Shown here: in pieces, positions 1-6,841 of the stretch
Layout of the letters: every line of letters starts with the position of its first letter
Numbering within the stretch: position 1 is the stretch's first letter
Source: Marivita sp046592965
GTDB lineage: Bacteria; Pseudomonadota; Alphaproteobacteria; Rhodobacterales; Rhodobacteraceae
DNA length: 64,000 nt
Assembly: GCF_046592965.1 (NCBI RefSeq)
Contig: NZ_JBISBV010000001.1
Location: 62,001 to 126,000 of the forward strand
Direction of reading: 5' to 3'
Position numbers and translations under genes: made by a program
Notes under the pieces: generated by a model
What the model was told of the DNA's origin: nothing
What the model saw: only the letters and a program-made list of their open reading frames with translations
Databases searched by the model: none

Positions 1-2
1 CT

Positions 3-62
3 CGCGGCGACGCTGCAGAGGAATTCGTCGAAGCGATGTTTCGCAAATTGCTCACACCCTGA
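3..62 (+). CDS. C-terminal end of an unidentified gene cut by the window edge
   Basis: An open frame enters from the left edge and stops with TGA. It encodes about 19 residues rich in acidic residues and helix formers (..AAEEFVEAMFRKLLTP). This would suit the last helix of an all-alpha regulator such as a TetR-family repressor, but the fragment is too short to identify. The preT-preA operon further right is often accompanied by a TetR-type regulator in related bacteria, which makes that guess attractive; it remains inference. Confidence 0.35.
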   Translation, partial: RGDAAEEFVEAMFRKLLTP

Positions 63-107
63 CTGACGTTTACCTTGAATTAGGAACCCGGCAGTAATCT
101 CTTTGGG

Positions 108-350
108 ATGAGACATAACAATGCGATGCCAGCTGTCCCAAAATTCAACGCCTCCTGGCGGGACCAGTTGTTCAACACGCGCGCGGCCAAACATAGTGGC
201 ATCCTAAGACGCAACAAACACGCCGTCCGCCGCGAAATCGGCGTGGCGGCTCTTGCCGCCGAAGTGCGCGCACGTGGCTTCTGGCTCTACGAGGTCGGCG
301 ACGACTACGTCATCGTCTGCCACCAGACGCCGATCCGGCAACTCTGTTAA
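108..350 (+). CDS. Small uncharacterised basic protein (about 80 aa)
   Basis: The product is a basic N-terminal half (WRDQLFNTRAAKHSG, then an Arg/Lys-rich stretch) followed by a compact half ending GDDYVIVCHQTPIRQLC. Short proteins with this pattern occur in Rhodobacterales and are sometimes mislabelled phosphoribosylanthranilate isomerase; no enzyme motif is visible here. The start could be the ATG at 108 or the one at 126; neither has a clear Shine-Dalgarno sequence. It converges with preA, and a hairpin sits right after its stop. The function is unknown. Confidence 0.6.
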   Translation: MRHNNAMPAVPKFNASWRDQLFNTRAAKHSGILRRNKHAVRREIGVAALAAEVRARGFWLYEVGDDYVIVCHQTPIRQLC

Positions 351-358
351 CCCAAACA

Positions 359-378
359 GAAAATTCGGACGAATTTTC
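359..378. repeat. Perfect 9-bp inverted repeat with AT-rich arms, probable terminator of the upstream small gene
   Basis: The 9-nt arms GAAAATTCG and CGAATTTTC flank a 2-nt centre. The element starts 8 nt after the stop of the gene ending at 350. Its core TTCGGACGAA (364-373) is the reverse complement of the core of the next element at 390-409. Read rightward it forms a short hairpin whose 3' arm is U-rich, so a terminator for the left-hand gene is the simplest role. Confidence 0.55.
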
Positions 379-389
379 TTACCACCTGA

Positions 390-409
390 GATTTTTCGTC
401 CGAAAAATC
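390..409. repeat. Perfect 9-bp inverted repeat abutting the preA stop, probable terminator
   Basis: The 9-nt arms GATTTTTCG and CGAAAAATC flank a 2-nt centre. The element ends at the base just before the preA stop codon (410-412 on the minus strand). The core TTCGTCCGAA is the reverse complement of that in the 359-378 element. With one hairpin per convergent gene, the pair probably insulates the two transcripts. Confidence 0.55.
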
Positions 410-1717
410 TTACTCCGCCGCCTGACGCGCCGCCGGGTTATTGGGGTGCGTGGTCCAGTCGGCATGTTGCGCAACGACCTTAAGGCCGGTCCGTTCATCC
501 AGTGCGCCGTCCGCCAATTCCACCATCGTGATGCAATCTTCAACCGGGCAGACGTTCACGCACAGATTGCAGGCGACACATTCGTCATCCTTGATCGTGA
601 ACACACGATCTTCTGACATGGCGATGGCCTGATGGGACGTGTCTTCGCAGGCCGCATAGCAGCGGCCGCAGGCGATACACAGATCCTGATCGATGCGCGC
701 CTTCGCGACATAGTTGAGGTTCAGGTTCTTCCAATCGCTAATATTCGGCACCGCGCGACCCACCAATTCGCGCGTCTCAGTCATTCCCTTTTCATCCATG
801 TATTGCGACAGCCCCGAAATCATCTCCTGGACGATCTTGAAACCATACGTCATGGCAGCGGTGCACACCTGGACATTACCTGCGCCCAAGGCCATGAACT
901 CTGCCGCGTCGCGCCAAGTCGTGACACCGCCAATACCGGAGATCGGCAGGTCTTTCGTCTCCAACGAGCGTGCGATTTCCGCCACCATGTTGAGAGCAAT
1001 CGGCTTGACCGCCGGCCCGCAATAACCGCCATGCGCCCCTTTTCCATCGATCGTCGGCTCGGGAGCAAAAAGATCGAGATCGACCGATGTGATCGAGTTG
1101 ATCGTATTGATCAGGCTGACGGCGTCCGCGCCTCCCGCCAATGCCGCCATCGCGGGTTTACGAACGTCGGTGATGTTCGGCGTCAGCTTCACGATACAGG
1201 GCATGCGCGTATTCTGCTTGACCCAGCGAGTCACCATTTCGATGTATTCAGGAACCTGTCCAACGGCGCTTCCCATTCCGCGCTCCGACATCCCGTGCGG
1301 ACAGCCGAAGTTTAATTCGACGCCATCAGCGCCGGTTTCCTCGACCAGGGTCAAGATTGCTTTCCAGGCCTCTTCCTCGCACGGCACCATCAATGAGACG
1401 ACCATCGCCCGGTCGGGGTAGTCGCGTTTGACTGCCTTGATTTCGCGCAGATTGACCTCGAGTGGCCGGTCGGTGATCAATTCGATGTTGTTCAGGCCCA
1501 GCACTCTGCGATCCGCGCCCCAGATCGCGCCGTATCGCGGTCCGTTCACGTTCACGATCGGCGGTCCCGCCTCGCCCAGTGTCTTCCACACAACGCCCCC
1601 CCAGCCCGCCTCGAAAGCGCGCCGGACATTGTATTCCTTGTCGGTTGGCGGTGCCGAAGCCAGCCAAAACGGGTTGGGGCTCTTGATGCCCACAAATTCG
1701 GTCGTCAGATCAGCCAT
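410..1717 (-). CDS. preA: NAD-dependent dihydropyrimidine dehydrogenase subunit PreA
   Basis: This is the catalytic subunit that, with PreT, reduces uracil and thymine to their 5,6-dihydro forms in the reductive pyrimidine pathway, in the cytoplasm. The N-terminal 330 residues form a dihydroorotate-dehydrogenase-like FMN barrel with the catalytic-loop Cys in NFGCPHGMSERGMG. The C-terminus carries two 4Fe-4S ferredoxin motifs (CIACGRCYAAC and CVACNLCVNVCPVEDC). The length of 435 aa is normal for the family. It lies 15 bp after preT in the same direction, so the two are almost certainly co-transcribed. Confidence 0.95.
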   Translation of the reverse strand: MADLTTEFVGIKSPNPFWLASAPPTDKEYNVRRAFEAGWGGVVWKTLGEAGPPIVNVNGPRYGAIWGADRRVLGLNNIELITDRPLEVNLREIKAVKRDYPDRAMVVSLMVPCEEEAWKAILTLVEETGADGVELNFGCPHGMSERGMGSAVGQVPEYIEMVTRWVKQNTRMPCIVKLTPNITDVRKPAMAALAGGADAVSLINTINSITSVDLDLFAPEPTIDGKGAHGGYCGPAVKPIALNMVAEIARSLETKDLPISGIGGVTTWRDAAEFMALGAGNVQVCTAAMTYGFKIVQEMISGLSQYMDEKGMTETRELVGRAVPNISDWKNLNLNYVAKARIDQDLCIACGRCYAACEDTSHQAIAMSEDRVFTIKDDECVACNLCVNVCPVEDCITMVELADGALDERTGLKVVAQHADWTTHPNNPAARQAAE

Positions 1718-1732
1718 GTCGAAAACCTCCCG

Positions 1733-3061
1733 TCAGGCAGAGCGCAGCAACGCGCGGTGAATATCCTCGGCAGCATCCCGCCCCTCGGCGACGGCAGTGA
1801 CCGTCAGGTCTTCGCCGCCCGCAGCGCAGTCGCCACCCGCCCAGATTCCAGATACCGACGTCTTGCCCGCCTCATCGACAGCAATCTTGCGACCATCGAG
1901 TTCCGGCAGGTCCACGCCGTCAAGAGTCTGGCCAATCGCCTTGAACACCTGATCGGCTGCCAGACGAAAGGTCTGCCCGGTTGGTTCAAGTGCATCATTG
2001 GTAAATTCGAATTCGATCTCGCGCACAGTGCCATTCCCGTGCACACCGATAGGCGACGCATTGGTAATCAGCCGCACGCCTTTCGCCGATGCAAGTTCTT
2101 GCTCCCAGCGGCTGGCATTCATCCTGTCGCGTCCCCGCCGGTAAACAAGCGTCACGTTCAGCGCGCCCAGCAGTTTGGCCTGAACGGCGGCATCAATCGC
2201 CGTCATCCCACCCCCGATCACCACCACGTCCCGCCCGACAGGCAAACTGGACAGATCTTCGGTTTGCCGCAGGTCCGATATGAAATCGACGGCGTTCAAA
2301 ACGCCGTCCTTTTCCTCGCCGGGCGTGGCCAACGCATTGACGCCCCCCAAGCCCAAGCCAAGGAAAACAGCGTCATATTCTGAAACCAGGTCGTTCAGGA
2401 AGATCTCCCGCCCAAGAGCAGTATTGTTGCGAATCTCTATTCCGCCGATCTGCAAAAGCCATTCGACCTCGCGAGCCGCAAAATCGTCCGTCGTTTTATA
2501 CGCCGCAATTCCGTATTCGTTCAAACCGCCTGCCTTGGCGCGCGCATCAAAAACCACAACATCGTGCCCGTGCATCGCCAAGCGGTGGGCACAGGCGAGA
2601 CCGGCCGGGCCTGCGCCCACAACCGCGATCTGGCGGCCAGTAGCGGGTGCCCGCTCAAAAGGGTGAATGCCCTTTGCCATCAGATCGTCGGTCGCATAGC
2701 GCTGCAATCGCCCGATCTGTACGGGTTGCCCTTCTGCGGCCTCCCGCACACAAGCCTCTTCGCACAACGTCTCGGTTGGGCAGACGCGTGCGCACATCCC
2801 GCCAAGAATGTTCTGGTCGAAAATCGTCCGGGCAGCGGCTTCGGCTGTGCCAGTGGCAATCTGCCGGATGAAGAGCGGGATATCGATTTCCGTCGGACAC
2901 GCTGTGATGCACGGCGCATCATGACAAAAATAACAGCGGTCAGCAGCCACCAGCGCTTCATGTTCTGTCAACGGCGCGTGCAGATCGCCAAATCCGGCGG
3001 CAAGCGCATCGGGATCGAGCCGGCCCGCAACCACTCCCTCTTTCAAAGCCCTGGCATCCAT
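1733..3061 (-). CDS. preT: NAD-dependent dihydropyrimidine dehydrogenase subunit PreT
   Basis: This is the electron-input subunit that takes electrons from NAD(P)H through FAD and iron-sulfur clusters to PreA. An N-terminal Fe-S domain has Cys clusters (CYFCHDAPCITACP, CARVCPTETLCEEAC), followed by an FAD-binding GAGPAGLA fold and a nucleotide-binding GGGMTAIDAA fold, as in GltD-like proteins. GGAGG at 3068-3072 directly touches an ATG at 3067 but is correctly spaced from the next in-frame ATG at 3061, so the latter was chosen. The dyads upstream suggest control by a TetR-type repressor. Confidence 0.93.
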   Translation of the reverse strand: MDARALKEGVVAGRLDPDALAAGFGDLHAPLTEHEALVAADRCYFCHDAPCITACPTEIDIPLFIRQIATGTAEAAARTIFDQNILGGMCARVCPTETLCEEACVREAAEGQPVQIGRLQRYATDDLMAKGIHPFERAPATGRQIAVVGAGPAGLACAHRLAMHGHDVVVFDARAKAGGLNEYGIAAYKTTDDFAAREVEWLLQIGGIEIRNNTALGREIFLNDLVSEYDAVFLGLGLGGVNALATPGEEKDGVLNAVDFISDLRQTEDLSSLPVGRDVVVIGGGMTAIDAAVQAKLLGALNVTLVYRRGRDRMNASRWEQELASAKGVRLITNASPIGVHGNGTVREIEFEFTNDALEPTGQTFRLAADQVFKAIGQTLDGVDLPELDGRKIAVDEAGKTSVSGIWAGGDCAAGGEDLTVTAVAEGRDAAEDIHRALLRSA

Positions 3062-3115
3062 CTTCATCCTCCGAAGTCAGGGTGAACCTTGACAAACGCT
3101 CTCACGGGTCAAATT

Positions 3116-3133
3116 TTTTATCAACTGGTAAAA
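3116..3133 (-). promoter_or_regulatory. Imperfect dyad upstream of preT, candidate TetR-type operator
   Basis: TTTTATCAACTGGTAAAA is symmetric at 14 of 18 positions and lies about 55 bp upstream of the preT start inside an AT-rich stretch. A second, perfect CTGAC-G-GTCAG dyad follows at 3138-3148. The inner CA..TGG recalls the operator of RutR, the pyrimidine regulator of E. coli, but the match is partial. The position suits repression of preT-preA; the regulator is not in the window. Confidence 0.4.
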
Positions 3134-3280
3134 TTTTCTGACGGTCAGTTTTTTCGTGCCGCTCAAATCGCAGCCGCTATGCGCCTCGCTACCGACGGCT
3201 ATGCCAAACTGGTGGTACTCCTCGAGAAATCAGAGGCTTAGATCATAAGCCGTAGAGATTCATCGAACCGAGGAAGAAAA

Positions 3281-3496
3281 ATGGCACTGGCCGATACACA
3301 TCACGAGGAAAAGCACGGATTTTTCATGAGCCTGATCGACGGGATCACCCGTGGACTGGGGCAGATCGCCGACGCAAACTGGCGCGGGCAGGAAGTTTCG
3401 CGGCTTTGCGCCTTGTCGGACGAAGCGCTCGCAAGCAAGGGACTCAAGCGCGAGGATATCGTGCGGCATGTGTTCCGGGACGTCTACTGGATGTAA
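3281..3496 (+). CDS. DUF1127 domain protein
   Basis: This 71-aa protein ends in the DUF1127 pattern (LCALSDEALASKGLKREDI, then VRHVFRDVYWM). In alphaproteobacteria such small Arg-rich proteins have been linked to RNA turnover and to phosphate and carbon metabolism, but the role of this one is not known. AGGAAG lies 5 nt before the ATG. It is a single-gene unit with its own strong terminator, and faces convergent rpsD. Confidence 0.85.
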   Translation: MALADTHHEEKHGFFMSLIDGITRGLGQIADANWRGQEVSRLCALSDEALASKGLKREDIVRHVFRDVYWM

Positions 3497-3525
3497 ATCT
3501 CGCGATCATATGATCCATCCAAAAA

Positions 3526-3557
3526 AGGGCTGCGCATCGTGCGCGGCCTTTTTTTTT
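3526..3557 (+). terminator. Rho-independent terminator of the DUF1127 gene
   Basis: A 10-bp stem with one wobble pair (GGGCTGCGCA / TGCGCGGCCT) and a TCG loop is followed by nine T residues. Confidence 0.9.
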
Positions 3558-3581
3558 GCGCTTCAGCGCATTCGCCAGATC

Positions 3582-3609
3582 AAAAAAGCCGCCCCCTAAG
3601 GGACGGCTT
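3582..3609 (-). terminator. Rho-independent terminator of rpsD
   Basis: On the minus strand an 8-bp GC stem with one wobble (GCCGTCCC / GGGGCGGC) and a 4-nt loop is followed by TTTTTT. It lies about 25 bp past the rpsD stop codon. Confidence 0.9.
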
Positions 3610-3633
3610 CTGTACGCAATACCAAAACGGAAC

Positions 3634-4254
3634 TTAGTTTTGTGCGTAATATTCGATGACAAGGTTCGGTTCCATCAGAACCGGATAAGGCACATCGCCA
3701 AGGCTGGGTGTGCGCACGAATGTCGCCGTCATCTTGGAATGATCCGCCTCGATATAATCGGGGACGTCGCGCTCGGCCAGTTGCGTCGCTTCGAGCAGTG
3801 CCGTCATCTGCTTTGACTTTTCACGCACCTCGACAACGTCGCCTTCCTTGACACGATAAGACGGGATGTTGACGCGCTGACCGTTCACCAGAACATGGCC
3901 GTGGTTGACGAACTGTCGGGCTGCGAAAACAGTCGCGACGAACTTGGCGCGATACACAACAGCGTCCAGACGACGCTCCAGCAGACCTACGAGGTTCTCA
4001 CCGGTATCGCCGCGCACGCGCTCGGCTTCGCCGAAAATGCGGCGGAACTGCTTCTCAGTCAGATCGCCGTAATAGCCCTTCAGCTTTTGCTTGGCGCGCA
4101 GCTGCAAGCCGAAGTCGGACATCTTGCCCTTGCGGCGCTGGCCGTGCTGGCCGGGGCCGTATTCGCGGCGATTGACGGGGGATTTCGGACGACCCCAGAT
4201 GTTTTCACCCATCCGGCGGTCAATTTTGTACTTGGCAGACGTGCGTTTGGTCAC
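3634..4254 (-). CDS. rpsD: 30S ribosomal protein S4
   Basis: S4 is a primary 16S rRNA-binding protein that nucleates assembly of the 30S body. The 206 residues cover the S4 N-terminal domain (KYKIDRRMGENIWGRP) and the RNA-binding S4 domain around residues 96-160 (RRLDAVVYRAKFV, VNHGHVLVNGQRVNIPSYRV). The start is GTG at 4254, set by AAGGAG at 4262-4267. It is monocistronic here, outside the ribosomal-protein operons, as is usual in alphaproteobacteria, with its own promoter and terminator. Confidence 0.98.
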   Translation of the reverse strand: MTKRTSAKYKIDRRMGENIWGRPKSPVNRREYGPGQHGQRRKGKMSDFGLQLRAKQKLKGYYGDLTEKQFRRIFGEAERVRGDTGENLVGLLERRLDAVVYRAKFVATVFAARQFVNHGHVLVNGQRVNIPSYRVKEGDVVEVREKSKQMTALLEATQLAERDVPDYIEADHSKMTATFVRTPSLGDVPYPVLMEPNLVIEYYAQN

Positions 4255-4343
4255 GGCTGATCTCCTTCATGTAATTTTAACGGCCACTTGCAGGCAACCG
4301 CGTTTTGAAGGGCGTTGTCCTCTTGGGAATTGCACCCATGACA

Positions 4344-4363
4344 GGCATCCCCTTGCGGGGGCC
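4344..4363 (-). promoter_or_regulatory. Hairpin with GNRA tetraloop in the rpsD leader
   Basis: In the predicted 5' leader of rpsD the minus strand reads GGCCCCCGCAAGGGGATGCC. This gives a CCCC/GGGG stem closed by a GCAA tetraloop and extended by GGC/GCC across a 2-nt bulge. S4 autoregulates translation through mRNA structure in other bacteria. Whether this hairpin has such a role is inference. Confidence 0.4.
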
Positions 4364-4384
4364 ACCAACACCAACGAAGCCGCG

Positions 4385-4412
4385 CTTATACGGTGCGACC
4401 AAGCAGAGTCAA
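4385..4412 (-). promoter_or_regulatory. Sigma-70 type promoter of rpsD
   Basis: On the minus strand TTGACT (4407-4412) and TATAAG (4385-4390) are separated by 16 bp. This predicts a leader of roughly 120 nt before the GTG start of rpsD. Confidence 0.7.
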
Positions 4413-4439
4413 CACGCGTCTTCAAGGCGCGGTTTGCTG

Positions 4440-4455
4440 TTAAACGTTACTTAAC
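4440..4455 (+). promoter_or_regulatory. CtrA box upstream of the EAL gene
   Basis: TTAA-ACGTTAC-TTAAC is a perfect match to the full alphaproteobacterial CtrA consensus TTAA-N7-TTAAC. It lies 43 bp upstream of the EAL-protein start and is oriented with it. It sits between this gene and the divergent rpsD promoter but is closer to the EAL gene. Confidence 0.7.
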
Positions 4456-4498
4456 GCCCGGTCCGCAGAATGCAGTGCGAAAGCAGGAGGGATTCTCA

Positions 4499-5326
4499 AT
4501 GGCGCAGCGCGGTTTTCGCAAGACTATCGGCCCTTCGGCACTCGACACTGCTGTGCAAACCCGCGACCGCGACATCCTGTCAATGGTCGAGCAAGCCGTG
4601 CATTTCCGCGAGGTTCGCCTTGCGTTTCAGCCGATCGTGCACGCGCAATTCCAGAACCGGACGGCCTTTTACGAAGGATTGATCCGCGTTGTCGACCCGA
4701 CCGGCCGCATCATCCCTGCCGGCCAGTTCATCTCCCAAATCGAAGAACGGGAAACCGGGCGTCTTCTGGATTGCCTGGCGCTTGAACACGGGCTGCGCAC
4801 ACTGGCGCAGAATCCCGGTATCCGGCTGGCGATCAATCTCTCTGCGCGATCGATCGGATACCCCAAATGGCGCAAGGTGCTGGAGCGGGGACTATCGCGC
4901 AATGACACAGTCGCCGAACGCCTGATACTCGAGATCACCGAAGCGTCTGCCATGCTGGTGCCCGAGCTGGTGGTTCAGGCGATGCGCGACCTGCAACGAC
5001 TCGGCATCAGCTTTGCGCTCGACGATTTCGGCGCGGGCTACACAGCATTGCGATACCTCAAGCAATTCCAGTTCGACATTCTTAAAATTGACGGACAATT
5101 CATTCGCGGCATCGCGACCGACCCTGACAATCAGGTTCTGACCCGTGCCATCGTCGCAATCGCGCAGCAGTTTGACATGTTCACCGTCGCGGAATTCGTC
5201 GAGTCGCTCTCAGACGCCCGGGTCCTTGCGGATCTCGGCGTGGATTGCCTTCAGGGCTATTATTTCGGCGCACCCTCAATCGAGCCACCATGGCGGGAGG
5301 TGGTGCGCCGCGCAGCGACCGGATGA
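4499..5326 (+). CDS. EAL-domain cyclic-di-GMP phosphodiesterase
   Basis: This stand-alone EAL domain of 275 aa should hydrolyse c-di-GMP to pGpG in the cytoplasm. The signature is YEGL (residues 58-61) in place of EAL. Other metal- and substrate-binding elements are present: NLSARS, LEITEAS, the DDFGAGYTAL loop, KIDGQFI, the Glu of AEFVE and QGYYFG. The catalytic set therefore looks complete and activity is likely. No sensor or membrane segment is present. The start at 4499 was chosen because GGAGG lies 7 nt before it and the protein begins just before the domain; the open frame extends further upstream. The CtrA box suggests control by the CtrA phosphorelay. Confidence 0.9.
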   Translation: MAQRGFRKTIGPSALDTAVQTRDRDILSMVEQAVHFREVRLAFQPIVHAQFQNRTAFYEGLIRVVDPTGRIIPAGQFISQIEERETGRLLDCLALEHGLRTLAQNPGIRLAINLSARSIGYPKWRKVLERGLSRNDTVAERLILEITEASAMLVPELVVQAMRDLQRLGISFALDDFGAGYTALRYLKQFQFDILKIDGQFIRGIATDPDNQVLTRAIVAIAQQFDMFTVAEFVESLSDARVLADLGVDCLQGYYFGAPSIEPPWREVVRRAATG

Positions 5327-5507
5327 GACCCGCCATGACGCTGGGTCATTGCCGCCATGCATTACGCCCCCGAGACAACCTGTCAGGTATGCGGCTGTCC
5401 ACAATTCCTTTACGGAGACGCCGGTACGGTTCTGGGGCCGCAGGCGCATGTTGGCGACGAACCACTGCGGAACCACCCCCGGACCCTGACCTTGGTGGAG
5501 GAACAAT

Positions 5508-6683
5508 ATGACCAACGTTGTTATCGCATCCGCTGCACGAACGGCCGTTGGGTCGTTTGGCGGCGCTTTCGCAAACACACCCGCACATGATCTTGGCGCA
5601 GCCATGCTGACCGCTCTGATCGAACGCGCGGGCATCGAAAAAGACGCCGTATCTGAAACGATTCTCGGGCAAGTGCTGACCGCCGCTCAAGGCCAGAACC
5701 CGGCACGTCAGGCACATATCAACGCCGGTCTGCCGCAGGAAAGCGCGGCTTGGGGGATCAACCAGGTTTGTGGCTCTGGCTTGCGCGCCGTGGCCCTTGG
5801 TGCACAACACATTCTTCTGGGCGATGCCGATATCATCTGCGCCGGTGGTCAGGAAAACATGACGCTCAGCCCCCACGCCGCTCATCTGCGCGCGGGCCAC
5901 AAGATGGGCGACGTCAAATTCATCGACACGATGATCCGCGATGGTTTGTGGGATGCGTTCAACGGTTATCACATGGGCCAGACGGCCGAAAACGTTGCGG
6001 ATAAGTTCGATATCAGCCGCGACCAGCAGGATGAATTTGCCGTAGCGTCGCAAAACAAGGCCGAAGCGGCACAGAAAGCGGGCAAGTTCGACGACGAGAT
6101 CGTTCCCTTCACCGTCCAGACCCGCAAGGGTGACATCGTCGTCGACAAGGACGAATACATCCGTCACGGCGCCACGATGGAAGCGATGCAAAAACTGCGC
6201 CCTGCCTTCACCAAGGACGGGTCGGTTACAGCAGCAAACGCGTCTGGCCTGAACGACGGCGCGGCGGGTGTGTTGCTGATGTCGGCGGAAAACGCCGAGA
6301 AACGCGGCATCAAGCCGATGGCGCGTATCGCATCCTACGCAACCGCCGGTCTCGACCCTTCGATCATGGGCGTTGGACCGATCTATGCATCGCGCAAGGC
6401 GTTGGACAAGGCGGGCTGGTCGGTCAAGGACCTTGACCTTGTCGAGGCCAACGAGGCCTTCGCCGCTCAGGCCTGTGCCGTGAACAAGGAAATGGGCTGG
6501 GATCCGGAAATCGTCAACGTGAACGGTGGCGCCATTGCCATCGGTCACCCGATCGGTGCGTCCGGTGCCCGGGTCTTGAACACGCTGCTGTTCGAAATGC
6601 AGCGGCGCGACGCCAAAAAAGGCCTGGCAACCCTGTGCATCGGCGGCGGAATGGGCGTTGCGCTGTGCGTCGAGCGGGATTGA
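5508..6683 (+). CDS. phbA: Acetyl-CoA C-acetyltransferase (beta-ketothiolase)
   Basis: It condenses two acetyl-CoA to acetoacetyl-CoA, the first step of polyhydroxybutyrate synthesis; it also works in reverse. The 391 aa show the thiolase landmarks: the nucleophilic Cys in QVCGSGLRAV, the His in NGGAIAIGHPIGASG and the second Cys in TLCIGGGMGVALC near the end. GGAGG lies 7 nt before the ATG. phbB follows after a terminator, so the two genes can be transcribed separately. Confidence 0.96.
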   Translation: MTNVVIASAARTAVGSFGGAFANTPAHDLGAAMLTALIERAGIEKDAVSETILGQVLTAAQGQNPARQAHINAGLPQESAAWGINQVCGSGLRAVALGAQHILLGDADIICAGGQENMTLSPHAAHLRAGHKMGDVKFIDTMIRDGLWDAFNGYHMGQTAENVADKFDISRDQQDEFAVASQNKAEAAQKAGKFDDEIVPFTVQTRKGDIVVDKDEYIRHGATMEAMQKLRPAFTKDGSVTAANASGLNDGAAGVLLMSAENAEKRGIKPMARIASYATAGLDPSIMGVGPIYASRKALDKAGWSVKDLDLVEANEAFAAQACAVNKEMGWDPEIVNVNGGAIAIGHPIGASGARVLNTLLFEMQRRDAKKGLATLCIGGGMGVALCVERD

Positions 6684-6704
6684 TTGCACTGATGCGATGA
6701 GATC

Positions 6705-6731
6705 AAAGGGGCGTTCCAGAGCGCCCCTTTT
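6705..6731 (+). terminator. Rho-independent terminator of phbA
   Basis: The 9-bp stem AAAGGGGCG / CGCCCCTTT has an 8-nt loop and runs into a tract of eight T residues. Confidence 0.9.
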
Positions 6732-6762
6732 TTTTGCAAGATCGCGTAACTCCGTGGCAAAT

Positions 6763-6781
6763 CACGCAATAATGTTGCGTG
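6763..6781 (+). promoter_or_regulatory. Perfect inverted repeat upstream of phbB, candidate operator
   Basis: CACGCAA-TAATG-TTGCGTG has 7-bp arms and a 5-bp centre. It overlaps a possible -35 (TTGCGT, 6775-6780); a possible -10 (TATAAC, 6796-6801) follows at 15 bp spacing. The PHB regulator PhaR is known to bind TGC-containing sites in related bacteria, so it is one candidate ligand, but no specific match to its consensus is claimed. Confidence 0.4.
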
Positions 6782-6841
6782 TTGCCCAGCCAGCATATAA
6801 CAACCTTACTAAGCGAAATCATCTGAGAGGAGAGACCCCAC

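Noticed and set aside
5357..5590. Short frame with a CxxCxC pattern before phbA
   Set aside because: It overlaps the phbA start by 83 bp and runs on in a non-coding frame; the Cys pattern is short enough to be chance.
5346..6689. Long minus-strand open frame of 447 codons opposite phbA
   Set aside because: It mirrors the thiolase gene; the composition (His, Arg, Gln rich) and lack of any motif mark it as a shadow of a GC-rich gene.
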